Assembly: GCF_014651695.1 (NCBI RefSeq)
Contig: NZ_BMXJ01000006.1
Location: forward strand, 286,741-350,740
DNA from: Nocardiopsis terrae
GTDB taxonomy: Bacteria; Actinomycetota; Actinomycetes; Streptosporangiales; Streptosporangiaceae
DNA: 64,000 nt
Direction: 5' to 3'
The position numbers and the translations under genes are program-made. Below are positions 8,096 to 16,864 of the stretch, in pieces. The notes beneath the pieces were generated by a model that had not been told where the DNA came from, made no database searches, and saw nothing but the letters and a program-made list of their open reading frames with translations. Every line of letters starts with the position of its first letter. Within the stretch, counting starts at the first letter, position 1.

Positions 8096-9037
8096 CTACG
8101 GCGTGACCGCTGAGACGGGCTTGAGCAGGCTCGGGGTCAGCTTCCAGAGGCCAACGGTGGCCAGACCCATCACGACCATCGGCACCACGAGTACAGGTCC
8201 GGTTACCACGGCCATGTCGCTGAGACGGTCTGCGAGGATCATCGACACCATCAGCACGGTGTTGTTGACGGCATGGACCAGGACAGCTGCTTCGAGGCCG
8301 CCGGTACGCTGTGTCATCAGCGCGAAGCACACCCCGGCAAGGACGTAGTAGCTGAGCGCCCAGCCGTCCAGGGAACCGTGAATCGCACCGAACGCCAGCG
8401 AGGTGGCCACCGTTGCGACCGCCAGGCCGACGCCCGGCCGTCGGAAGCGGGCGCCGACGGCCCGGAAGAGCAGCCCCCTGAAGAGGTACTCCTCACCGGC
8501 CGACTGCAAGGGGACAACGACGACCGCGACGATCATGAGCATGGTGGACGCCGCCGTGAACTGGGGCGCCCCGAACGGCATGAGCAGGTGCAACACGACC
8601 GTGTAGGCGATCCAGACCGGGGCCACGACCACCGCGGCGCGAGCCATAACCAGCCACCGGAACCGGCCCGCGACCGACGACAGCCATCGGGGGCGCTCCC
8701 GGTAGATGGCCCACTGCGCCAGGCCCGAGACGGGGATCAGCGCCGCGAGCAGCAGATTGCCCGCCAGCCAGAACCCGATGGTGACAGTGGGATCGGCCGG
8801 GTCGAAGGGGTCCACGCCGAGAAGACGGTCCAGCGCGATCCCGGCCGGGACGACCGCGACGAAGAGTACGAGGAGCAGCGACCCCAGGCCGACGGCGACG
8901 GCGAGGACGGTGCGCCAGAGCTGGGGCCTGGACCGCAGTGCCCGAACGTAGGACGCTTCGGCGCACAGGTTCTCGGCCCGCTGCGGTTCGTCTCGATCGG
9001 ACAGTGCGTCCGCGTGGTTCGCCGTGGGGTCGTTCAT
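8096..9037 (-). CDS. CPBP-family intramembrane metalloprotease
   Basis: This 313-aa multi-pass membrane protein of the CPBP (Abi) family carries the three catalytic signatures: EEYLFRG near residue 182, FGAIHG about 40 residues later, and HAVNNT near the C-terminus, giving the Glu-Glu/His/His/Asn set of a glutamate-type intramembrane protease. About eight hydrophobic segments are visible. Members act in prenyl-protein processing, bacteriocin self-immunity or regulated proteolysis; the substrate here is unknown. ATG at 9037 is preferred (MNDPTANHAD) over 9091, with AAAGGA about 12 bases upstream. It is divergent from a MerR regulator and driven by a promoter with the abnormal spacer that MerR proteins act on. 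Confidence 0.85.
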   Translation of the reverse strand: MNDPTANHADALSDRDEPQRAENLCAEASYVRALRSRPQLWRTVLAVAVGLGSLLLVLFVAVVPAGIALDRLLGVDPFDPADPTVTIGFWLAGNLLLAALIPVSGLAQWAIYRERPRWLSSVAGRFRWLVMARAAVVVAPVWIAYTVVLHLLMPFGAPQFTAASTMLMIVAVVVVPLQSAGEEYLFRGLLFRAVGARFRRPGVGLAVATVATSLAFGAIHGSLDGWALSYYVLAGVCFALMTQRTGGLEAAVLVHAVNNTVLMVSMILADRLSDMAVVTGPVLVVPMVVMGLATVGLWKLTPSLLKPVSAVTP

Positions 9038-9091
9038 GTGGTGTTCGAGTCCTTTCCTGCCCACCCGTGGTGGCGGGCGTGTCCGGACCAC

Positions 9092-9122
9092 ATTCCAAAC
9101 TATGACGTGGCGTCGTAGTCAA
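9092..9122 (-). promoter_or_regulatory. MerR-type promoter (19-bp spacer with dyad) for the CPBP gene
   Basis: On the minus strand TTGACT (9117-9122) and TGGAAT (9092-9097) are separated by exactly 19 bp, longer than the usual 17 and the hallmark of MerR-activated promoters. An inverted repeat with 9-nt arms (9099-9107 and 9111-9119, one mismatch) and a 3-nt centre lies in the spacer. It sits 55 bp upstream of the protease ATG and 22 bp upstream of the MerR gene. Confidence 0.7.
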
Positions 9123-9143
9123 GTCGGTTGGAAGGCGGAGAAG

Positions 9144-9863
9144 ATGCGTTCACAGGAGTTGGCGGACCTGGCTGGTGTGACCGTGCGAACGTTGCGCCAC
9201 TACCACCAGATCGGGTTGCTGCCCGAGCCGCCGAGGTCGGTGAACGGGTACCGGTGGTACACCGCCGAGGACCTGGTCCGGCTCCTGCGCGTCCGGCACC
9301 TGGTCGAGGTGGGCGTGGGTCTCTCCGACGTCCAGGAGGCGCTGGCCGAGGAGTCGTCCGCCGGGGCCACGGAGGTCCTGGACCGGGTGGAGGCGGACAT
9401 CGACGCCCGGATGTCACGCCTGCGGACCCAACGGGAACGCGTGCGCTCACTGCGCGCGCAACGGCGGGCCCCGGGGGCCGCGGACGGTGTGGTCGGAGCC
9501 CTGTCCGCCGTACACAGGGCGTTCGGCCTTCCGGCGGAGGCCGCCAGGCTCGACTCCGACATCGCCATGCTCGTGGTGCACCTGTCCGGCGGAGACACCT
9601 CCGCTGTGGAGGAGGGCCTCGCCGCGATCGACGGCCTGAAGGACACCCCCTCGTTCTTCGCCGCGATCAACGGTCTCGTCGATCTCGCTCCTGACGCCGA
9701 CGACGCGGCGCGGCGGGCCGTCGCCGACGACCTGCGCCTGCACCTGTCGGCACTCTCGCTCGCGGGCGTGCACCCGCCGCAGGGCAGGCTCGCGCGGTTG
9801 CTCGACGAGTTGCGGCGCCTGCGCCTGAACCCCGCTCAGCTCGATGCGCTCGACCGGCTGTGA
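9144..9863 (+). CDS. MerR-family transcriptional regulator
   Basis: This 239-aa protein starts with a MerR winged helix-turn-helix (ELADLAGVTVRTLRHYHQIGLLPEPPRSVNGYRWY, residues 5-39), then a dimerisation coiled coil (about 75-110) and a C-terminal domain of about 120 residues with no visible metal-binding cysteines, resembling the TipA/MtaN-like, drug- or ligand-sensing group more than metal sensors. ATG at 9144 has GGCGGAG just upstream. It probably controls the divergent CPBP protease and itself through the 19-bp-spacer promoter between them. The ligand is unknown. Confidence 0.85.
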   Translation: MRSQELADLAGVTVRTLRHYHQIGLLPEPPRSVNGYRWYTAEDLVRLLRVRHLVEVGVGLSDVQEALAEESSAGATEVLDRVEADIDARMSRLRTQRERVRSLRAQRRAPGAADGVVGALSAVHRAFGLPAEAARLDSDIAMLVVHLSGGDTSAVEEGLAAIDGLKDTPSFFAAINGLVDLAPDADDAARRAVADDLRLHLSALSLAGVHPPQGRLARLLDELRRLRLNPAQLDALDRL

Positions 9864-9912
9864 CTCGCCTGCGCCGAACCGTGGCGGAGAGCCCTTGGTG
9901 CGCGGCGGACAC

Positions 9913-9959
9913 GGAGAGCGCTCTTCTGCGGCCCGGGCAACCCCACGAGAGCGCTCTCC
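9913..9959. terminator. Hairpin built from two GAGAGCGCTCT boxes
   Basis: Two copies of a self-palindromic AGAGCGCTCT box (arms 9913-9924 and 9948-9959) are also complementary to each other over 12 bp with a 23-nt loop. It lies between the convergent MerR and GH43 stops and most likely ends transcription from both. Each box alone also resembles a LacI-type operator, which cannot be excluded. Confidence 0.5.
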
Positions 9960-9966
9960 GCCGCTC

Positions 9967-11598
9967 TCAACCCGTCAGCTCCTGGTAGGTGGCGTGGTCG
10001 AAGTCGGCGTGGCAGCCCGTCCCGGTCAGGTCGTGCACCCACAACCCCAGGAAGGCCCCGGTGAAACCCCAGACGGTGGCGGTCTCACCGTCGGCCGCCT
10101 TCTCCGCCGCGTAGTCGTCGGACAGGATGCTGGCGTCCAACACCCCGCCCACCCCGATCCACTCCCGGCCGTCCCGGGAGAGCGAGAAGCGCAGCTCCGC
10201 CCCGTCGATCTCGGCGCGCAGGTGGAACCTCTCCCACCCCCGCACGTCCACCCGGCCGCCGACCTCGCGCACCCGGCCGCGGTCGGAACTGAGCACCCCG
10301 GCGAACATCCCCTCCCGCTCGTCGAACCCCACGTGCAGGTAGTGCCACTGCCGCATGTTGTAGTACGCGGTCAGCCCGGCCATCCGCTGGAAGGTGTCGG
10401 TGGAGAACTCCATCACGGTCTCCAGCACGCACCGCTCGTGCTGCACCCGCCGGGCCACCAGGCTCGGCCGACGCGTCCCGGACGGCGACTCCCCGCCCCG
10501 GACACGCAGGTGCCCGGGGCGTTCGGCCAACGACACCCACCCCTCGTCCGCGTGGCGCCGCAGCGTGCTCCACTCCGGGCGCAGCACCGGAGCGTCGAAG
10601 TCGTCCCGGGCGGGCGCCTCCGGCCAGGGGTGCGGAGCCAACGCGGGCCCCTCGACCTCCTCGCGCGGGACCCCGCCCGCCACCCTCGGCCACCCCTCGA
10701 CCCACTCCACCCGTTGCAGCGCCGTCTCCCGCCCGCGCACGCACCGGCCGCGCTCGGTGAGCGGACGCGAGGCCAGGTGGGCCAGGAACCACTCGCCGTC
10801 CGGGGTGGCGACCAGGCTCCCGTGTCCGGCCTTCTGCAGGCCCAGGGACGGGTGCTCGCGCGAGGACAGCATCGGCCCGGCCGGGTCCACCTCGTACGGC
10901 CCGGTGATCTCCCGGGACCGGGCCACCGTCACCTGGTGGTCCCACTGCGTGCCGCCCTCGGCGGTCACCAGGTAGTACCACCCGTTCTCGCGGTACAGGT
11001 GCGGCGCCTCGGTCACCCGGGCGGACGTGCCCTCGAAGACCGTCCGGGGTTCGCCCAGCAGCCGTATCCGCTCGGGGTCCAGTTCCTGGAGCACGATCCC
11101 CGCGAACGCCTCGCGGCCGGGCCGCCAGTCCATCACGTTGGTGAGTACCCAGCTCCGGCCGTCCGTGTCGTGGAACAGGGACGGGTCGAACCCCATCGAG
11201 TGGATCGGTACCGGGTCGCTCCACGGCCCCTCGACCGAGCGGGCGGTGGTCACGTAGTTGGGGGTGTCCCAGAAACCCCCGGCGTAGTTCTCCACGTCGG
11301 TGAAGATCAGATGGAACACCCCGTCCCGGTGGGAAAGGCAGGGCGCCCACACGCCCGCGCCGTCCCGGTGCCCGGTCAGGTCGAGGAGGCGGTCCCGGTC
11401 CAGGATCCCGCCGAGGGGGCGCCAGTGGACCAGGTCGCGGGAGTGGTGCACCAGCACCCCCGGGCTCCACTCGAAGGTCGACGTCGCCAGGTAGTAGTCC
11501 TCGCCGACCCGTAGGACCGACGGGTCGGGGTGGAAGCCGGGCAGCACCGGGTTGGTGATGGTGCCGGCGCGGACACCGGCGGCGGAGGAGGTCGTCAT
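9967..11598 (-). CDS. Glycoside hydrolase family 43 beta-xylosidase/arabinofuranosidase
   Basis: This 543-aa protein has no signal peptide. The N-terminal five-bladed propeller shows the GH43 catalytic pattern: FHPDPSV (general base Asp), MGFDPSLFHD (pKa-modulating Asp) and VTEAPHLY (general acid Glu). The C-terminal 200 residues form the beta-sandwich of the XynB-like GH43_11 type (beta-1,4-xylosidase). It probably hydrolyses xylobiose and short xylo-oligosaccharides in the cytoplasm after uptake by the ABC transporter encoded immediately upstream on the same strand. It is the last gene of the operon 14749 to 9967. Arabinose versus xylose preference is uncertain. Confidence 0.88.
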   Translation of the reverse strand: MTTSSAAGVRAGTITNPVLPGFHPDPSVLRVGEDYYLATSTFEWSPGVLVHHSRDLVHWRPLGGILDRDRLLDLTGHRDGAGVWAPCLSHRDGVFHLIFTDVENYAGGFWDTPNYVTTARSVEGPWSDPVPIHSMGFDPSLFHDTDGRSWVLTNVMDWRPGREAFAGIVLQELDPERIRLLGEPRTVFEGTSARVTEAPHLYRENGWYYLVTAEGGTQWDHQVTVARSREITGPYEVDPAGPMLSSREHPSLGLQKAGHGSLVATPDGEWFLAHLASRPLTERGRCVRGRETALQRVEWVEGWPRVAGGVPREEVEGPALAPHPWPEAPARDDFDAPVLRPEWSTLRRHADEGWVSLAERPGHLRVRGGESPSGTRRPSLVARRVQHERCVLETVMEFSTDTFQRMAGLTAYYNMRQWHYLHVGFDEREGMFAGVLSSDRGRVREVGGRVDVRGWERFHLRAEIDGAELRFSLSRDGREWIGVGGVLDASILSDDYAAEKAADGETATVWGFTGAFLGLWVHDLTGTGCHADFDHATYQELTG

Positions 11599-11719
11599 CT
11601 CGGCCTTTCGTCAGGGACGGACTCGGGGTGTCGGGGACGGACCCGGGCGGGAAGGAGCCGGTGTGGCCGGGACGGTACGGGCGTGCCCGGGGCAGGGGGA
11701 CACGGCGCCCGCGCCTGGG

Positions 11720-12568
11720 CTACTTGCCGAAACCGGCGGCCAGACCGCTCAGCAGTTGCCTGCGGCCGAACAGGTACAGGGCCAGGATCGGCAGCGAGGA
11801 CAGCACCACCGCCGCCATCAGCCCGGGCACGTCGGTTCCGTACTGGGTCTGGAACGCCCACAACCCCAGGGGCAGCACCCGGTTGGACTCGCTCTGGGTG
11901 AGCACCAGGGGGAAGATGAAGTTGTTCCACGCGTTGAGGCCCACGAAGATCGCCACCGTCATGACTCCGGGGCGGGACAGCGGCAGCACCAGGCGGACGA
12001 ACACCTGCCAGGTGGGCGCGCCGTCCAGGGCCATCGCCTCGTAGAGCTCGCCGGGCACGTCACGCAGCGAGCTGGTGAGCACCACGATGGAGATCGGCAG
12101 GGCGAACGCCGAGGTGGGGAGGATGATCGCGGGCAGGCTGTCGTACAGGTTCAGCCGGGTGATGATCAGGTAGATCGGGATGATCACCGCCTGCGCGGGC
12201 ACCGCCAGCCCCAGCAGGAACAGGGTGAAGCTCACCCGGACGGCCCTGCTACGGCTGCGCACGATCGCGAAGGCGGCGGGTACCGCCACCGCCAGCACCA
12301 GGGCGATCGACCCCAGGGCCACGATCAGGCTGTTGGTCAGGAATCCGAGGAACCCGACCTCGAACACGTTGCGGTAGTTGTCCAGGGTGAGGGAGCCGGG
12401 GAGGGACAGCGGACCCTGGGACATGTAGTCGCCCGGGCCGCGCAGGCTGGTGGCGACCAGGTAGTACAGCGGGACGGCCACGAGGACCAGCCAGAGGGCT
12501 GCTCCGATCCCGGCGCCGTAGGCGGGCCTCCTGCCCGGGCCGGTCATCGGCCGTGTTCGGGCGGCCAT
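11720..12568 (-). CDS. Carbohydrate ABC transporter permease (MalG type)
   Basis: This 282-aa inner-membrane permease has six predicted helices and the conserved cytoplasmic EAA loop LYEAMALDGAPTWQVFVRLVLPLSRPG, which contacts the ATPase. It pairs with the MalF-type permease encoded just upstream and with the lipoprotein binding protein. No ATPase gene is present in the operon, as usual for actinomycete sugar importers that share MsiK. The start at 12568 lies 1 base after the preceding stop codon, so translation is probably coupled. Confidence 0.9.
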   Translation of the reverse strand: MAARTRPMTGPGRRPAYGAGIGAALWLVLVAVPLYYLVATSLRGPGDYMSQGPLSLPGSLTLDNYRNVFEVGFLGFLTNSLIVALGSIALVLAVAVPAAFAIVRSRSRAVRVSFTLFLLGLAVPAQAVIIPIYLIITRLNLYDSLPAIILPTSAFALPISIVVLTSSLRDVPGELYEAMALDGAPTWQVFVRLVLPLSRPGVMTVAIFVGLNAWNNFIFPLVLTQSESNRVLPLGLWAFQTQYGTDVPGLMAAVVLSSLPILALYLFGRRQLLSGLAAGFGK

Positions 12569-12569
12569 G

Positions 12570-13457
12570 TCACATCCCCTCCCTCTGGCTGGTCATCCGG
12601 GAGTAGCCGGTGACCCGCACCACGATCAGGGACAGTCCGGCTCCCAGAACCACCAGGAGCACGGCGATCGCGCTCGCGTACCCCATCTGGAAGGCCGCGA
12701 AGCCCTGGTTGTACATGTGCAGCGGCAGGATGCGGGTCGCGTTTCCCGGGCCGCCGTTGGTGAGCAGCAGGACGGTCTCGAAGTAGGTCATCGAGCCGAC
12801 CACCATCAGCACCGACGAGGCGATGACGGTGTGCCTGAGCTGCGGGACGGTGATGCGCAGGAAGCGCTGCGGGCCGGAGGCCCCGTCGAGTTCGGCCGCC
12901 TCGTACAGGGACTGCGGCACCTGCCGGGCGGCCGCCTGGTACAGCAGCATGTGGAAGGGCAGGAACTGCCACAGCAGGATGAACACGATCGCGTACAGCG
13001 CCAGCGAGGAGCTGCCGAGCACGTTGCTGTGGGTCAGCCCGAAGGCGTCGCGGACCTGGGCAGGGACGCCGAAGCTCGGGTCGAGCAGGGCCTTCCACAC
13101 CAGGGCGATCGCCGCCGTGGACAGCAGCAGCGGCAGGAAGAAGACCGCGCTCACCACCGCGCGCACGCGCTGGTGTCCGGCGGCCCACACGCCGAAGGCC
13201 AGGGCCAGCGGGGTCTGGGTGACCCAGCACAGCGCGGTGAGGGTCAGCGTGATGCGCAGGCCCCCGCCGACCTGGGCGTCCCCGGCCAGTGCCGACCAGT
13301 TGTCCAGGCCGGTCCACTCGGGGGAGCCGATGCCGCTCCAGGAGGTGAAGCTCAGGTAGGCCACGACGGCGACGGGCCCCAGGCCGAAGAGGCCGAAGAA
13401 CAGCAGGGCCGGAGCGACCCAGACGAATCCGGGGCGCTCCGTGGCGGACGCTCTCAC
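12570..13457 (-). CDS. Carbohydrate ABC transporter permease (MalF type)
   Basis: This 295-aa permease has six transmembrane helices and the EAA motif LYEAAELDGASGPQRFLRITVPQL. Its GTG-type start overlaps the end of the binding-protein gene by 4 bases, and the MalG-type permease follows 1 base later, so the three transport genes form one tightly coupled unit. It forms the heterodimeric channel that imports an oligosaccharide, probably xylobiose or a related sugar given the GH43 enzyme. Confidence 0.9.
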   Translation of the reverse strand: MRASATERPGFVWVAPALLFFGLFGLGPVAVVAYLSFTSWSGIGSPEWTGLDNWSALAGDAQVGGGLRITLTLTALCWVTQTPLALAFGVWAAGHQRVRAVVSAVFFLPLLLSTAAIALVWKALLDPSFGVPAQVRDAFGLTHSNVLGSSSLALYAIVFILLWQFLPFHMLLYQAAARQVPQSLYEAAELDGASGPQRFLRITVPQLRHTVIASSVLMVVGSMTYFETVLLLTNGGPGNATRILPLHMYNQGFAAFQMGYASAIAVLLVVLGAGLSLIVVRVTGYSRMTSQREGM

Positions 13458-14749
13458 CGGAGGCTCTCCATGTCCTGTGCGAACTCCTCCGGGGTGAGGT
13501 CACCGAGGAAGAGCAGTTGGAGGTTGGTCAGCATCGCCTCGGCCGCGTCCGGGGCCAGTGCCTGGTCCCAGGACTGGGTGAAGGTCGGCGCCTCGGAGAC
13601 CAGTTCGTGGGTGAAGGTGGCGAACTCGGCGTGGTCGCTCTCCTGGAGCCGGTCCTCGATGCCCTCGACGGCGGGGACCTGTCCGGCAGCGATGAGCTCG
13701 TCCACGTACTCGTCGGAGGCCATGGTCTCGACGAGGAAGTCGACCGCGGCCTCGGTGTGTTCGCTGTCGCTGTTGACCGAGAAGTAGTTGCTGGGGTTGC
13801 CGACGATCGCGCCGGGTTCGCCCGCGCCGCCCTCCAGGGCGGGGAAGGAGGTGAAGCCGAGGGCGCCGCTCTCGACGAACTCGGGGTTGTTCTCCATCTG
13901 CTGGGCGAGGTCCCAGCTGCCCATCAGGAACATCGCGGACTCGCCGGTGGCCAGGAGAGCCGAGGCGCTGCCGTTGTCGTAGTCGATGGAGCTGAAGTTG
14001 TTGCCGAAGGCGCCCCGCTCGACCAGGTCCTGGCACATCTCCATGGCCTCGAGGACGGCGGGGTGCTCCCAGGCGCCCTCCTCCCCGTCGGAGATGGCCT
14101 GGAACACGTCGGGTCCGCCGACCCGGTCCACCAGGTAGGAGAACCACATCAGCTGGGTCCAGCCCTGGGCGCCGGGGAGGGTGATCGGGGTGACGCCCTC
14201 CTCCCGGAGGACGTCGATCGCCTCGTACAGGTCGTCGATGGTCCTGGGCGGTTCGAGTCCGGCCCCGTCCAGGACGTCCCTGTTGTAGTACATGACGACG
14301 GGTTGGACCCCGAGGAGCGGGACCCCGTAGTAGGAGCCGTCCACGGCGGCGACGTCCAGGACGCTGGGCAGGAAGGAGTCCCGGAACCCGGGGTTGTCCT
14401 CCATGGTCCGGGTGAGGTCGTGCACCCGGCCCTGCGAGGTGTACTGGGCGAGGTTGCCGCCGCCCCAGTTGAAGAACACGTCGGGGGCGTTGGGGGAGCC
14501 GAGCGCGACCTGGAGGCGCTGTTTGTAGGCGTCGTTGACGAAGGTGACGAGTTCGGCGGGGGTCTCGTGCGAGCCGTTGTGCGCCTCGATGCCCTGTTCG
14601 ACGATCTCGTTGACCGCGGCGTCCTCCAGCGCCCAGACCTGCATGGTCTCCCCGGATCCGGGGCCGGAGGTACCGCAGCCGGTGGCGAGGAGGAGGGACA
14701 GGGCCAGGGAGGTGCTGCCGATCACACGTGTCCGATGGGTGCGACTCAT
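13454..14749 (-). CDS. Sugar-binding lipoprotein of an ABC transporter (family 1 SBP)
   Basis: This 431-aa extracellular binding protein has a basic N-terminus, a hydrophobic core and a lipobox ending at Cys25 (LATGC), so it is anchored to the outer face of the membrane. The rest matches solute-binding family 1, with a mature start GTSGPGSGETMQVWALED. It is the first gene of the uptake operon and defines substrate choice. The promoter region just upstream has two palindromes for the divergent LacI regulator. A role in xylo-oligosaccharide uptake is inferred from the GH43 gene at the end of the operon. Confidence 0.9.
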   Translation of the reverse strand: MSRTHRTRVIGSTSLALSLLLATGCGTSGPGSGETMQVWALEDAAVNEIVEQGIEAHNGSHETPAELVTFVNDAYKQRLQVALGSPNAPDVFFNWGGGNLAQYTSQGRVHDLTRTMEDNPGFRDSFLPSVLDVAAVDGSYYGVPLLGVQPVVMYYNRDVLDGAGLEPPRTIDDLYEAIDVLREEGVTPITLPGAQGWTQLMWFSYLVDRVGGPDVFQAISDGEEGAWEHPAVLEAMEMCQDLVERGAFGNNFSSIDYDNGSASALLATGESAMFLMGSWDLAQQMENNPEFVESGALGFTSFPALEGGAGEPGAIVGNPSNYFSVNSDSEHTEAAVDFLVETMASDEYVDELIAAGQVPAVEGIEDRLQESDHAEFATFTHELVSEAPTFTQSWDQALAPDAAEAMLTNLQLLFLGDLTPEEFAQDMESLR

Positions 14750-14785
14750 GGCGTGGAACCGTTCTTCCGTCGGTCTGGGGGGAAC

Positions 14786-14819
14786 CGAAAGCTTTCGAAA
14801 TGTTTCCGATAGCTTTCGG
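14786..14819 (-). promoter_or_regulatory. Two LacI-type operators before the uptake operon
   Basis: CGAAAGCTTTCG (14786-14797) is a perfect 12-bp palindrome. A second site at 14806-14819, CCGATAGCTTTCGG, is imperfect with one mismatched pair. They lie 37-70 bp upstream of the binding-protein ATG and match the CGAAA-N2-TTTCG pattern of the third site next to the LacI gene. Confidence 0.75.
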
Positions 14820-14891
14820 GAAGGCTGACGCTAAGCCGTCCACGGTTTTCCGTCAAGAGGCTCTCTGGTTGCGAGGAGGTTGCGGAGTAGG

Positions 14892-14911
14892 ATCCCGAAA
14901 AGTTTCGGGAT
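14892..14911 (+). promoter_or_regulatory. LacI operator upstream of the LacI gene
   Basis: A 20-bp palindrome with perfect 9-bp arms, ATCCCGAAA and TTTCGGGAT, around AG, located 55 bp before the LacI ATG. It shares CGAAA..TTTCG with the two operators on the other side of the intergenic region, implying autoregulation. Confidence 0.75.
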
Positions 14912-14966
14912 AGAATCCCCCGCAGAGAACCCAGGGGAGCCCGTTCCCCCGACGACGAGGAGGCAC

Positions 14967-15983
14967 ATGGCGAAGCGACGCCCCACCCTGGCCGAGATCG
15001 CTGGTGAAGCGGGGGTCTCCGTCTCGACCGTCTCCAAGGTGATCAACGGTCACCTCGACGTCGCGGCCGACACCCGGCGCCAGGTGGAACGGCTCCTGGA
15101 GCAGCACCGGTACCAGCCGCGCCGCCACCGGGGGCGGCGCCCCGTCGGCCTGATCGACCTCGTCTTCCTCGACCTGGGCAGCCCCTGGGCGATGGAGATC
15201 CTCACCGGCGTCGAGGAGGTCACGCACGACGCCGGGTCCGGGGTCGTCGTCTCCGCCGTGCACGACCGCAAACGCAGCAGGCCCGGGCGCAAGTGGCTGG
15301 ACAACCTCCAGGCCCGGCGCTCCGACGGGGTGGTCCTGGTGCTGTCCGAACTCTCCTCCCAGCAGCAGGCCCAGCTCGACGCCCTCGGGATCCCCGTGGT
15401 GATCGTGGACCCCGTCGGCGACCCCGCCCGCGAGGTCCCGGCGGTGGGCGCCGCCAACTGGGACGGGGGGCTCACCGCCACCGAACACCTCATCGGCCTG
15501 GGGCACCGGCGCGTCGCCATGCTCAGCGGACCGCCCGACGTCATGTGCAGCCGGGCCCGCGTGGACGGCTACCGCAGCGCCATGCGCGACGCCGGGCTGC
15601 CCGTCCCGGAGGGCTACGTGCGCCACGGCGACTTCATGGCCGGAACCGGAAAACAGCTCACCGAGGAGCTGCTGGACCTGCCCGAACCGCCCACGGCGAT
15701 CTTCGCGGGCTCCGACCAGATGGCCCGCGGCGCCTACGAGGTCCTGTACAAGCGGGGCCTGAGCGTTCCCGACGACGTCTCGGTGGTGGGGTTCGACGAC
15801 CTGCCCGAGGCCCGGTGGGCGACCCCGCCGCTGACCACCGTCCGCCAACCGCTGCGCGACATGGCGCAGATGGCCACCCGGATGCTGTTCGACCTGGTCA
15901 ACGGCAACGAACCCGAGACCACCCGGGTGGAGCTGGCCACCCGCCTGGTCGAGCGCGACAGTACGGCCCCGCCCAAGGGGTGA
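14967..15983 (+). CDS. LacI-family repressor of the sugar uptake operon
   Basis: This 338-aa regulator has an N-terminal LacI helix-turn-helix (TLAEIAGEAGVSVSTVSKVINGH, residues 6-28) followed by a periplasmic-binding-protein-like sensor domain. It is divergent from the binding-protein/permease/GH43 operon and three CGAAA..TTTCG palindromes lie in between, so it very likely represses both. By analogy with BxlR of Streptomyces xylobiose operons, xylose or xylobiose would be the inducer; this is inference. ATG at 14967 has GAGGAGG upstream. The longer reading frame starting at 14880 would cover the operator and is rejected. Confidence 0.88.
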   Translation: MAKRRPTLAEIAGEAGVSVSTVSKVINGHLDVAADTRRQVERLLEQHRYQPRRHRGRRPVGLIDLVFLDLGSPWAMEILTGVEEVTHDAGSGVVVSAVHDRKRSRPGRKWLDNLQARRSDGVVLVLSELSSQQQAQLDALGIPVVIVDPVGDPAREVPAVGAANWDGGLTATEHLIGLGHRRVAMLSGPPDVMCSRARVDGYRSAMRDAGLPVPEGYVRHGDFMAGTGKQLTEELLDLPEPPTAIFAGSDQMARGAYEVLYKRGLSVPDDVSVVGFDDLPEARWATPPLTTVRQPLRDMAQMATRMLFDLVNGNEPETTRVELATRLVERDSTAPPKG

Positions 15984-16192
15984 GGCCGCCGGGGGCGCCC
16001 CGTGCGGGTCCCCGGGGCCCCGTGTTCCTCGGGCTCCCCGGGTTCCCGGGCTCCGGTGGCAGGGATTCTGTTGGTACCGGCCCCGGGGGGCACCGGCACC
16101 GCGAGGCGGGTTCGACGGGGCGGGGAGGAGGCGGGGGCACGCCCCGCCGAACCCTCGGACCGACCGGATCGCGAACGGTCGGCCCGGCCTGT

Positions 16193-16222
16193 GCCCGGAC
16201 CGCCTTCGGGTCCGGTCCGGGC
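16193..16222 (-). terminator. Terminator of the zinc-free ribosomal protein operon
   Basis: A perfect 10-bp stem, GCCCGGACCG/CGGTCCGGGC (arms 16193-16202 and 16213-16222), lies 19 bp past the rpsN stop. More GC palindromes fill 15984-16190 after the LacI gene, which approaches from the other side. Confidence 0.6.
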
Positions 16223-16240
16223 GGGTCCGGGCTGGTCCGG

Positions 16241-16546
16241 TTACCAGCTGGACTTGGTGACCCCGGGCAGTTCGCCCCGGTGGGCCATCTCCCGGAACCG
16301 GATGCGCGACAGCCCGAACTTCCTCAGGTGCGCGCGGGGGCGGCCGTCGACGGCGTCGCGGTTGCGGACCCGGGTGGCGCTGGCGTCACGGGGCTGGCGC
16401 CGCAGTTCGGCGACGGCGGCGGCGCGCTCCTCCTCGCCGGTGTGCGGGCTCCTGATCAGCCGCTTCAGTTCGGCGCGCCGCTCGGCGTAGCGGGCGACGA
16501 CCTCCCTGCGCTGTTCGTTGCGGGCGATCTTGCTCTTCTTGGCCAT
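16241..16546 (-). CDS. rpsN: 30S ribosomal protein S14, zinc-independent paralogue
   Basis: This 101-aa protein, [21 protein letters not shown]..., is the long form of S14 without the CxxC-CxxC zinc ribbon. It replaces the zinc-binding short S14 in the small subunit under zinc starvation. The ATG overlaps the rpmB stop by one base (TGATG), so the two are translationally coupled. It is the last gene of the operon starting at the CobW-like gene behind the Zur-like box. Confidence 0.95.
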   Translation of the reverse strand: MAKKSKIARNEQRREVVARYAERRAELKRLIRSPHTGEEERAAAVAELRRQPRDASATRVRNRDAVDGRPRAHLRKFGLSRIRFREMAHRGELPGVTKSSW

Positions 16547-16782
16547 CAGACCCTCTCCCCTCGGGCGCGGATGTCGGCGACCACGCGTTCGATGCCGCGG
16601 GCGTCGATCACCTTCATCCCCTTGGTGCTCAGCCGGAGTTTCACGAAGCGCTGTTCGCTGGGCAGCCAGTACCGCTTGTTCTGGATGTTGGGGTCGAAGC
16701 GGCGCTTGGTGCGCCGGTGGGAGTGGGAGACGGCGTGGCCGAAACCGGGCGCCTTTCCGGTCACCTGGCAGACACGGGACAC
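16546..16782 (-). CDS. rpmB: 50S ribosomal protein L28, zinc-independent paralogue
   Basis: This 78-aa L28 ([29 protein letters not shown]) has one cysteine only and so lacks the paired CxxC motifs of the zinc-binding form. The start is GTG at 16782 with AAGGAGGG seven bases upstream. It forms part of the large subunit and is expected to be made in zinc-poor conditions. It is followed with a one-base overlap by rpsN. Confidence 0.95.
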   Translation of the reverse strand: MSRVCQVTGKAPGFGHAVSHSHRRTKRRFDPNIQNKRYWLPSEQRFVKLRLSTKGMKVIDARGIERVVADIRARGERV

Positions 16783-16864
16783 GGGTTTCCCTCCTTCTCT
16801 GTGGTTGCTCTGCGGTTGGTCGGGCTCTGCGGCCGGTTCGCTCTGGTCCGGTCGGTGGCCCCGG

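Noticed and set aside
9913..9959. LacI operators for the xylo-oligosaccharide operon
   Set aside because: The boxes are at the 3' end of the operon and differ from the CGAAA..TTTCG sites next to the LacI gene; a terminator is more likely.
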